64,000 nucleotides of DNA, from NCBI RefSeq assembly GCF_028285715.1, contig NZ_JANQOO010000017.1, positions 124,001 through 188,000 on the forward strand, read 5' to 3'. Positions 56,601 through 64,000 of this stretch are shown piece after piece (the first letter of the stretch is position 1; each line of letters opens with the position of its first letter). The translations under genes were made by a program, and so were the position numbers. A model generated the notes under the pieces. The model had not been told where the DNA came from. It saw nothing but the letters and a program-made list of their open reading frames with translations, and did not search any database. The DNA comes from Ulvibacterium sp. Its GTDB lineage: Bacteria; Bacteroidota; Bacteroidia; Flavobacteriales; Flavobacteriaceae.

Positions 56601-57132
56601 AGGAAAAGTTCCCATCAAAATCTGTTTGCGTACCATTTGTGGTACCTTTTTCAACAATACTAGCTCCTGGTAGCGGGTTCCCTTCACCGTCCGTAACATT
56701 TCCCGAAATTTCGGTTTGTATATCAAAAATGGTCGCTTCCTCTTTTTCTTCGGGCGTTTCTTTACCCGTATCCCTGAAAGTAAGAAGGATTTGCTTGCCT
56801 TCTAAGGTATAATCTGTATCGGTGCGGTCAAATAAAATGGCCAATACCTTATGGATACGCTGGCGCTTTACTTTTAAGGATACTTTGCGGTCTATATCAA
56901 CAAACTTGGTAATATACACAAATCGAAAATCCGTAGTGCTTTCAATCTCGTCTATGACCGAGGCAACAGACATATTTTCAACATCTAACGAGATTTTGGT
57001 TTTCTGGGAATAGCTGTCATTAGCCTGCAATCCAAATAGAGCAGTGAACAATAACAGGGCGGTCAATTTCATTTTCAGGTCAAATTTCGGCAGTGGAATC
57101 AACCACGACCTCGTGTTCCATTGTTTTTTCAT
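53686..57132 (-). CDS. SusC/RagA family TonB-linked outer membrane protein with STN domain
   Basis: 1148 aa; secretin/TonB N-terminal STN (ISLDVENMSVASVIDEIESTTDFRFVY), GNVTDGEGNPLPGASIVEKGTTNGTQTDFDGNFSL, plug and barrel. Confidence 0.95.
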   Translation of the reverse strand: MKKQWNTRSWLIPLPKFDLKMKLTALLLFTALFGLQANDSYSQKTKISLDVENMSVASVIDEIESTTDFRFVYITKFVDIDRKVSLKVKRQRIHKVLAILFDRTDTDYTLEGKQILLTFRDTGKETPEEKEEATIFDIQTEISGNVTDGEGNPLPGASIVEKGTTNGTQTDFDGNFSLELRGENPILVFSYIGFATQEVQVNGQSTINIALLADTSSLDEVVVVGYGTVKKSDLTGAVSSVSQKDIADVPVASIDQSIQGRAAGVTVTQTSGAPGAGISIRVRGGNSISGGNEPLYVIDGIPVYSNNNLFQPDDGTLNIGEGQNALATLNPGDIESIEVLKDASATAIYGSRGSNGVVIITTKKGEAGKPKFSYNTYTGLQEVSRTLDLLVGSEHLAFKNEQLVNLGIPVRYGVPDGRFPQPLDEYGATDWQDEIFRTALITNHQLSVSGGSENTRYFISGSYFNQEGTIINSGFERYSLRINMDNKLSDRITLTNSLSLSRSQNNPTVDAGGEGVLTNALRFTPALPVFDEDGNYSINVGPGSGLSQMVNPVQLARETINEIETDRVLANFALDYELANNLNLRVSVGGDIVSSQRRLFFPNNFEYATLAVNENGSAVSAFTRSTNLLNENTLNYKYEINPDNVFDFLAGITFQSQEIETSTAQTNDFVTNVNGPDNLSVGASPQPTITQREKWGLNSYLARVNYNHKNRYLLTLSGRLDGSSRFGENNKYGFFPSAAFAWRVSEESFFGESETINSLKFRASYGITGNQEIGLYQSLARLGTLRTVFDNGANTPIGVFPQNVANPDLRWEKTGQFNVGMDIGLFNSRVQFSTDYYNKKTEDLLVAIELPATSGASSALSNIGSLRNEGLEFSLNARITEGEFSWQANANLAWNRNEVLDIGINDNIILSADGIGSSNIITKGESVASFYGLVWDGVWQDQAEIDASGIAPNANPGDWKFKDVNGDGVFNEADDRTIIGDGLPDIVYGFTNNFEWKGFDLSIFFQGVSGNEILNLNRRSLEDGQPNFNMLTTVRNRWTTENPSNTNVRMAARHPNTASTFLVEDGSFLRLRNVTLGYNIPIKSSSKLGSILSNARIYLTGQNLWTITDYRGFDPEVNSEGQDNVISGIDYGTYPKAVSYILGIDVSF

Positions 57133-57248
57133 ATTTTTAAGTGCTTAAAAGTGGTTTCTTTCGTTTAATTAATCGCTTTCTACACCGGGAGGTGTTGGCG
57201 CACTTCCCGGTTTTGCTCAAGATTTCATTTTGGCCATAGGCGAATCGT

Positions 57249-58400
57249 TTAGTTAATAATGATTATGTTATCCTTTATCTGATATTCTATTCCGTAAAGG
57301 GTATTGAGATAACCCAGAACTTTTTCTATAGGTTGATCCTTAAAACTCGCGTTGAACACTTCTTTCCCTAGTGCCGCGTTTTGGTTAACTATTGTTAAGT
57401 TGTAATGCCGCTCGAGCTTTTTCAGAATATTGTCCAAAGGCATCTTTCTAAATACCAATTCCCCATCCCTCCAGGCGGTGTACACATTGGTATTTACTCT
57501 TTCCACCGTAATACCTGCCGATATTTTATCCATAGAACCTTTATCTCCAGGAATTAATTTGGTAGGTGTATCGGAATTCATCATGCCGGAGTACATAGCG
57601 ACCGATCCTTGCACAAGTATTACATCCGAAGCATTATCTTCAGGATATGCCGCGATAGCAAATTCTGTACCCAAGACCTCAACGTTAAGGGTCGAGGCAT
57701 TTACTATAAAGGGACGTGCTATATCCTCGGTTACATCAAAATAGGCTTCACCGGTTAAAAACACTTGCCTACTGCCTTTTTCTAAAAACTTTACAGGATA
57801 TCTTAATGACGACCCTGCATTGAGACTTATCAAGGTACCGTCCGATAGCTGCAGATCAAATCTTTTACCATAAGGAACTTTCAATGTGTTGTACACCAAA
57901 TCTGTAATTTCTGTATTCTCGGTATACACAATTGTACTACCGTTCTGTTTCCCTACCAGGTTTCCTTTGGGATCACGGACTTCCTTTGCGTCTGTTGGAT
58001 CCAGGATTTCAATAGAACCATTTTCAAGTTCCAGGGTAATAGATTGTTCTTCTGGAACAAGAAGTCCATTTTCTTTTCCTTGGAACATATCCATTTTATA
58101 GAAGTATCCCAATCCAAGAAATAAAATGGCAATGGCGGCATATTTTAAGAATAATCTTGTAGGACGCCGATGAAAGATATTTTTATCCCTTCGGATTTCC
58201 TTCAGAAGTTCCTTTTTGGTCTTCTCTATGTTGTATTTTTTCATAGCATAGTCAATAAAAAAATGAACTTTCACAAATTCATTGAACAATAAATGATTTT
58301 GGGGATTCTCCAACCATTCCAGTAAAAGAGTCATCTCCTTTGGATTGGCTTGCCTAGTGATATATTTTATAATGAGCTCTTGAAATTCCTTCTTAGGCAT
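57249..58400 (-). CDS. FecR family anti-sigma factor
   Basis: TLKVPYGKRFDLQLSDGTLISLNAGSSLRYPVKF...RQVFLTGEAYFDV. Confidence 0.94.
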   Translation of the reverse strand: MPKKEFQELIIKYITRQANPKEMTLLLEWLENPQNHLLFNEFVKVHFFIDYAMKKYNIEKTKKELLKEIRRDKNIFHRRPTRLFLKYAAIAILFLGLGYFYKMDMFQGKENGLLVPEEQSITLELENGSIEILDPTDAKEVRDPKGNLVGKQNGSTIVYTENTEITDLVYNTLKVPYGKRFDLQLSDGTLISLNAGSSLRYPVKFLEKGSRQVFLTGEAYFDVTEDIARPFIVNASTLNVEVLGTEFAIAAYPEDNASDVILVQGSVAMYSGMMNSDTPTKLIPGDKGSMDKISAGITVERVNTNVYTAWRDGELVFRKMPLDNILKKLERHYNLTIVNQNAALGKEVFNASFKDQPIEKVLGYLNTLYGIEYQIKDNIIIIN

Positions 58401-58515
58401 TTTAGTGACGATTTCTATTAAAAAGACGAGGCCAATTTATGATTCCCTCTATTTTTGATAATATTTTTTTAATATTGACATAATATCGTGTTCATTTTTC
58501 ATTATTTAGCAAAGA

Positions 58516-59109
58516 ATGAAGGAAGCATTCTCAAATACTATTTTCCTAATCAAGCGCCTTAGAAATGGCGATGAGGCTGCCTATACCTACTTAGTGGATA
58601 CCCACCATCATAGGCTTTGTACCTTCGCCAACAGTTTGGTCAATGACAGTTATCAAGCACAGGATATCGTACAGAATGTATTTATGGCACTATGGAAGAA
58701 GCGAAAAAGTCTTCCGGAGGATTTCAATATCAGTAGTTTTCTTTCCCGTTCCGTGTACAACGAATTCATTGACCAATACAGAAAGAATCAATCTCTTTTG
58801 GCTTTGGAAAAAAGGTATATAGAGGCTTTAAATTTAGTAATCGAGGATAAGGACACAGAGAGCATTGAGCAATTAGTGGACATCGTGAAAGAAGAAATTG
58901 TAACCTTACCGCCCAAATGCAAGGAAGTGTTTGTTTTGAGTAGGCAAGAAGGCCTTACCAATATTGAAATTTCCGAATACCTGAAAATTTCCATAAAAAC
59001 AGTTGAAGGCCACATAACCAGGGCTTTTTCAATCTTGCGCAAAAAACTTGGCGATAAAACCGATATGCTTTTGTTTCTTCTCTTTGGGCCAAATAGAAAA
59101 CTGACTTGA
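58516..59109 (+). CDS. RNA polymerase sigma-70 (ECF) factor
   Basis: LRNGDEAAYTYLVDTHHHRLCTFA...AQDIVQNVFMALWKKRKSL...LSRQEGLTNIEISEYLKISIKTVEGHITRAFSILRKKL. Confidence 0.94.
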   Translation: MKEAFSNTIFLIKRLRNGDEAAYTYLVDTHHHRLCTFANSLVNDSYQAQDIVQNVFMALWKKRKSLPEDFNISSFLSRSVYNEFIDQYRKNQSLLALEKRYIEALNLVIEDKDTESIEQLVDIVKEEIVTLPPKCKEVFVLSRQEGLTNIEISEYLKISIKTVEGHITRAFSILRKKLGDKTDMLLFLLFGPNRKLT

Positions 59110-59840
59110 TTCGGCCACTATTTGGAATAAATGCATAGGTTATTATAACACCTGAAAGGCACCATTCACTTCCTGCTAGCAATCTCAATACTTGGTTCCA
59201 TAGAAAAACGTTTATTGAAACTATTAGAACAGTTCATTAAGCTCTTGCTTTGGAGTTTTTAGTTTTTAATTTTGGGATGAAAGCCAAATGACACCATCGG
59301 CTATCAAATTGACCGTCAAACATTCGGTCAACACATTTTGTAAGGTATTTATAAACCTCTTAGAACCTTCTTATTATCTGAAACCTGAGAATACTGTGTA
59401 CGTCACTAACGCCAAGGTCTGAATCCCATCGTGGTAGTGAACCAGTCAGCAAAAAATTAAAGACGAAGTGAGCTAGAAATATGGTTCGCCTTTGTTTGAA
59501 GTCCTCGCTATGCTAATGTGCCACACCTTTTCAATTGCATGTACGAACCAAGGATCGGGTTTGTATCGTAGAAAACCAAATAGATGGGTAAACGGCAAGG
59601 CAGTTGACCGTTCATTCCACAACCTACTGATATTCAGATTTTTTCCAATCCTCGATTCGACATTTTGCAAAAAAAACAGGTAATTCAGCTTTATCAACAT
59701 AGTAAATTTAATACGTATATTACTACTTTTATAATAAGATTTAACATAATATAGTACATTTAACAGTTGGCGAACGGTGTTTTCATCGAAAAATTTAAGA
59801 ATTCACTGTCACGATACTCGTTTTTTCGTACATTTCGATC

Positions 59841-60026
59841 ATGGAACATTTTAAGGAAGCAAAAAAGACGTTGGATGAATCATGGGCCGAACTTCACGAG
59901 GCCAATATTAATCTGCAGATTTCCATCCAACAGATGCAATGGGCAAGACAAGATTTGCGTGAGGCTCTGCAAAACAGTAGTATTAAGGTCAAGGATAAAA
60001 AATTCAAGGATTTTCTAGAGCTTTAA
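59841..60026 (+). CDS. small helical protein (61 aa)
   Basis: MEHFKEAKKTLDESWAELHEANINLQISIQQMQWARQDLREALQNSSIKVKDKKFKDFLEL. Confidence 0.5.
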   Translation: MEHFKEAKKTLDESWAELHEANINLQISIQQMQWARQDLREALQNSSIKVKDKKFKDFLEL

Positions 60027-60117
60027 GACAAACCAATCCATCGATTTTGGTCATTGGCAAAGTTACATAGCCCAGTATGCGGTTATTCGTACTATTCCAC
60101 ACTACATTCCCAAAAGG

Positions 60118-60648
60118 CTAGACCACTACTCTATTGCGGGAACGTTCTTCTATTTTGAAGAAAACCATGGGCTTCCTGTTTTCAATTCTCTTTTCCAAGA
60201 ATGACATGCCCAATCTTTTCGCCACTCTCTGTGAGGCCTTATGTGGTTCGTCCGTAGCAGCAATAAGATACTTAAAACCCAGCCTTTTAAACGCGTAATC
60301 TATTATAGCGGATCCGGCTTCCGTAGCATATCCTTGTTCGGTATAGGGTTTCAATAAGGCGTATAGCAATTGGGGCTGTGGTTCGTCCAAAAAGTACCAT
60401 AAACCTACGTATCCCATCAAGGTATCCTGGTCTTTTAAATGAATTTTCCAGAGGCCAAATTGGTCGTCTTCAAAATGCCTTATATTCTGTTCCATAATCT
60501 CATCAGCTGTCATGGCATCGATTATCCTATCATCCCAAAGGTATTTTCTTACAAAGGCATCACTGTTCAAAAGTTGAAATTCCTCGGAGTCCTCCGGAAT
60601 AAAAGGTGAAAGTTGAAGCCGTTTTGTTTCAAAATTTAGATTTTCCAT
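60118..60648 (-). CDS. GNAT family N-acetyltransferase
   Basis: FETKRLQLSPF, LMGYVGLWYF, EQGYATEAGSAIIDYAFKRLGFKYLIAATDEPHKASQRVAKRLGM. Confidence 0.93.
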   Translation of the reverse strand: MENLNFETKRLQLSPFIPEDSEEFQLLNSDAFVRKYLWDDRIIDAMTADEIMEQNIRHFEDDQFGLWKIHLKDQDTLMGYVGLWYFLDEPQPQLLYALLKPYTEQGYATEAGSAIIDYAFKRLGFKYLIAATDEPHKASQRVAKRLGMSFLEKRIENRKPMVFFKIEERSRNRVVV

Positions 60649-61235
60649 TTTGCGTCTATATAACCGCTTATGATGTTTTCCTTGATTTTATCCAAAGGGT
60701 AACTTTTACCAAAAATCAAATATTGAATACCGATGCCATCCATCAAAGCCGCAAGCTTAAAGGCTTCGTTTTCCGGGTCGTGATGACCAATTCCTACGAA
60801 GAGTTCCTGCAATTGTGAGATCAACCCCTTATAAACGTTTGAAATTGTTTTTTGTATCGAGGGTATGGACCCTACATGCAGGGCCAACGAGACGATAAGG
60901 CTCCATAACGTCTTTTTTTCCTCAAGCACGCTGAAAAATCTTTCAATAAATTTCCTGACAGTCTCCTTTGGATCAAGACCCTTTATATCTTCTTCGGACA
61001 AATTAAGTTCCGTAGCCTCTTTTAGGGCAAAATCAATGACCGCATTCAGCAGTTGTTCCTTGTTTTCAAAATAGCTATAAAGAAGCCCCTTAGACATCTT
61101 CATCTCTTTTGCAATATCACGTATTGAGGTATTGAAATAGCCTCTTGTCGCAAACAGTTGCAGAGCGCCCATTATGATTTGTTCCTTTTTTGCCTTTTTG
61201 TGTTCATTTAGTTGCTTCTCTGTTCTCGGGCTCAT
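60636..61235 (-). CDS. TetR/AcrR family transcriptional regulator
   Basis: KEQIIMGALQLFATRGYFNTSIRDIAKEMKMSKGLLYSYFENKEQLL. Confidence 0.94.
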   Translation of the reverse strand: MSPRTEKQLNEHKKAKKEQIIMGALQLFATRGYFNTSIRDIAKEMKMSKGLLYSYFENKEQLLNAVIDFALKEATELNLSEEDIKGLDPKETVRKFIERFFSVLEEKKTLWSLIVSLALHVGSIPSIQKTISNVYKGLISQLQELFVGIGHHDPENEAFKLAALMDGIGIQYLIFGKSYPLDKIKENIISGYIDAKWKI

Positions 61236-61710
61236 TTTTTAAATTGAACGATTGGTCAAAATTAAAAAATATTTTTATACACAACCTATTTTGTGAAATC
61301 TTTAACTGAAAAAAGAAATGTCGTTTGTTTCTTTTTTTCCACAGTTTGGACTATCATAGGAAGGTAGGTTAATTGTATAAACCCAGTTTTTACAATACGC
61401 CCGAAAAGTATCTTTGAAGCGCAATGCATTGTAAATCGTATCCAATAAAATCGAAAGAAGAAAAGGTTGAAATGATCTTCCCAGGTCGCCATCAGCAAAA
61501 AAGCCTTCAAATTTGAACACTTTTTCCTATGCCAAAATTTCATGGCTCATTTTATGGGGCGCTGCCCGTATTTGGAATTATAGAAAGTCCTTTCAAAAGA
61601 AAATATCCAATCCTTTGAATAGGTTTTTGAATCAACCCTATTCTTCCATAAATGGAAACGCAAAAAAACAATTTGAAAAGAAGACGAAAGGATGTACTTT
61701 CTAAAACCCG

Positions 61711-62028
61711 TTATAGACCATCATCTTTTTGATAAGTAAAAGTACTACGGCCACGAACAGGCAACACGTAAAGGTAAACACCTTCTGTAAATTGATACGT
61801 TCTTTCATAATCAATACGATTTGGAATACCCCAAATTTGGGATGGCCCAGAATCATTTTCGGAATTTATCGATGTACGAAGGGATTTTTGGTATGAAATA
61901 AGGCCGTACTTCCACTCGTCGGTATCAATGGGTAAATGGTCCGGAATCGAAAAACTCCCGAAATTCGGATTAAATGGTCTTTTTTGCGGACTATCGGAAA
62001 GAGAAATCGTGAGGTCCTTTAAAAATAA
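61711..62028 (-). pseudogene. decayed gene fragment (no start; apparent frameshift near 61985)
   Basis: Minus-strand frame reads ...LKDLTISLSDSPQK / RPFNPNFGSFSIPDHLPIDTDEWKYGLISYQKSLRTSINSENDSGPSQIWGIPNRIDYERTYQFTEGVYLYVLPVRGRSTFTYQKDDGL*, with a frame change at an AAAAA run and no ATG. Confidence 0.5.
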
Positions 62029-62031
62029 TGT

Positions 62032-62739
62032 TTATAAGGTCTTTGCTTTCAAATAATTCCATAATATCGTTTTGTACGTCCTTCCTATTGGAACTATTTC
62101 CCCATGTATCCATAACGAGTCGGAATCGTACTTTTCTATCTTGGCAAGGGCGACCAAATACGATTTATGTACCCTTACAAAACTATCTTCGGAAAAAATT
62201 GAACTATAATAGCCCAAATTACCCTTTACCCTTATTTTTCGATCGCATAGATGAATCACACAATAGTTTCGATTCCCATGCACATAACCGATTTCCTGTT
62301 CACGAATTTTCACATAAACCGATCCTTCCCTACAAAAATAGTCCCTGTCCTTACTTGACTCATGTGCCATTAAAGCAGCTTTTGGTCCGGATGGCATCTC
62401 CATGGCCTTGCTCACTGCGGATAGAAATCTATGGTAGGGTATAGGTTTAAGCAGATAATCCACTATTCCAAGTTCAAGTGCCTCCAAAGCATACTCCTTA
62501 TACGCGGTCGTAATAATAATTTTAGGTGGATATTTTAAAATGCGGATAAACTGTAATCCCTTGATTCCTGGCATTTGAATGTCCAAAAAAACCAAGTCCA
62601 CCCTTTGGGTCTGTACATAGTACAGGGCTTCGAACGCATTTTGAAAAGACCTTAGCAAGGTAAGCCCTTGCGTTTTTGTCAAATGCTTTGTCAAAACTTC
62701 TATGGCCAAAGGCTCATCATCAATAATTACACATTTCAT
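62032..62739 (-). CDS. LytTR-family response regulator
   Basis: CVIIDDEPLAIEVL...DLVFLDIQMPG...IITTAYKEYALEALELGIVDYLLKPI; C-terminal LytTR domain. Confidence 0.95.
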   Translation of the reverse strand: MKCVIIDDEPLAIEVLTKHLTKTQGLTLLRSFQNAFEALYYVQTQRVDLVFLDIQMPGIKGLQFIRILKYPPKIIITTAYKEYALEALELGIVDYLLKPIPYHRFLSAVSKAMEMPSGPKAALMAHESSKDRDYFCREGSVYVKIREQEIGYVHGNRNYCVIHLCDRKIRVKGNLGYYSSIFSEDSFVRVHKSYLVALAKIEKYDSDSLWIHGEIVPIGRTYKTILWNYLKAKTL

Positions 62740-63758
62740 TGGTCTACCATGGGAATTTGTAAGTGAACTAAAAATCTATCTGCTTTATTTGTTATGGTGA
62801 GATTATACTTTCCTGAATAAAGATGTGCCAATCGCTGTTTTACATTTTTAAGTCCAATACCATTTTCAGTTTCGTCTTCTTCAGGAAACGATGGTTTTGA
62901 ATTTCTCAGATCCAATACGAGAACATCCTCCAATAACTCAATTTTACATTCTATCCAGCACTTTTCATAATCCTTGGATGTACCATGCTTAAATGAATTT
63001 TCAACAAAAGGAAGGAGCAATAAGGGCGGAATCATTTTGTTAGCGGATACTCCTAAAATGGTGTAGCTTAAATCCAGTTTATCGCCATATCGCATTTGCT
63101 CCAGCGCTATATAGTTCCCCAAACATTCCAAATCCTCCTCAACCTCTACCATGGCCTCCTGTGCCTCATACAGTATAAAACGTAAAAGATCAGAAAGTTG
63201 AACGACCATATTTGCCGCCGTTTCCGGTTTCTCCAATATCTGGGCATATAATCCATTTAAGGTGTTAAACAGGAAATGGGGGTGTAATTGTGATTTTAAA
63301 AGCTGTAGCTCATTTTGAATATTGGATTTTGTGCGGCTCAGATGATCCAGTTCCTGTTTTTCGCGATCCCGTACCAACTTGATAACTACTACCATTGAAG
63401 ATACAATGATAAGATCTAACAAAGGGGAGATGAGTTTCGCCGGGTTGTCCGGAATTAGCTCAGTATCAACTTCTGGAAAATAAGTCGGATAAACCGTGGC
63501 CCATACCAATAATCGTAAAAAAAACACTCCAATAATCAATAATAGTCCAAATTGCACGAAAGCCAGTCCATATTTTTTCTTCAACACAAATTGAGGCAGA
63601 ATAAAATAAAGCGTAGCGTATACCGCAAAAAATTTTGCAGGTAAGGAGGCCAATTCATAGGTGATATGTAATCCTAAGTTGGGTTCTTGTACATAATAGA
63701 TTCCTACGGTAAAGAGGATATATAGACCCCAGAAAATAGCATGCCTAATTATTCTTTT
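62736..63758 (-). CDS. LytS-like sensor histidine kinase
   Basis: LKSQLHPHFLFNTLNGLYAQI (His_kinase domain), PPLLLLPFVENSFKHG; 4-bp overlap with the regulator; start may be 63758 or 63806. Confidence 0.93.
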   Translation of the reverse strand, partial: KRIIRHAIFWGLYILFTVGIYYVQEPNLGLHITYELASLPAKFFAVYATLYFILPQFVLKKKYGLAFVQFGLLLIIGVFFLRLLVWATVYPTYFPEVDTELIPDNPAKLISPLLDLIIVSSMVVVIKLVRDREKQELDHLSRTKSNIQNELQLLKSQLHPHFLFNTLNGLYAQILEKPETAANMVVQLSDLLRFILYEAQEAMVEVEEDLECLGNYIALEQMRYGDKLDLSYTILGVSANKMIPPLLLLPFVENSFKHGTSKDYEKCWIECKIELLEDVLVLDLRNSKPSFPEEDETENGIGLKNVKQRLAHLYSGKYNLTITNKADRFLVHLQIPMVDQ

Positions 63759-64000
63759 CATAGGTGAGGAAATTCTGAACAATTTATGCGCTAAATAGCT
63801 GAACAATCCAAATCCAAGTATAAAATAACAAAAAAAGAGTATTAACTACATCATATAGGAAACTAATAACAAATAGGTGTTTTTTTCATGCATTGATAAG
63901 GAATAGCAGCCATTTGGTACTGTTCCGTACAAGGACCAACTGTTGAAATGCTACTTTTAAATCCATCAATAGAACTAAAACTTTACACCTATGCATATTA

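Noticed and set aside
59110-59835. Short ORFs in the region after the ECF sigma gene
   Set aside because: Overlapping short ORFs on both strands without family features; treated as non-coding or degenerate.
1-64000. CRISPR arrays, rRNA, intact IS elements or prophage
   Set aside because: No regularly spaced repeats, rRNA signatures, transposases or integrases recognised on either strand.

Overview
The window is chromosomal DNA from a Bacteroidetes bacterium, most likely Flavobacteriaceae. Supporting signs are TAnnTTTG -7 elements, two SusC/SusD pairs, DUF4920/DUF3570/DUF4266/DUF1684/DUF4197 proteins, and both GSIII and GSII glutamine synthetases. About 50 CDS, one tRNA-Arg(ACG) and several intrinsic terminators can be supported. 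I saw no CRISPR array, rRNA or intact IS/prophage. Main blocks: (i) housekeeping genes; (ii) a nitrogen block, glnK-amtB-porin, and further on divergent GSIII/GSII; (iii) an AraC-type regulator with a SusCD pair flanked by repeated regulatory modules; (iv) a DUF3570/DUF4266/ApbE/thioredoxin/Rieske redox cluster; (v) four tandem paralogs of an uncharacterised CarboxypepD_reg-like protein; (vi) tRNA-Arg followed by a duplicated tRNA 3' end; (vii) a sulfatase/GH130/nucleoside-hydrolase/SusCD/FecR/ECF-sigma polysaccharide utilization locus (PUL); (viii) a LytS/LytTR two-component system. The most interesting non-coding signals are a paired dyad ACCC-N12-GGGT with conserved geometry upstream of both glnK and GSII glnA, and a three-copy 35-bp tandem operator-like module around the first SusCD pair, with one copy apparently orphaned downstream of susD.
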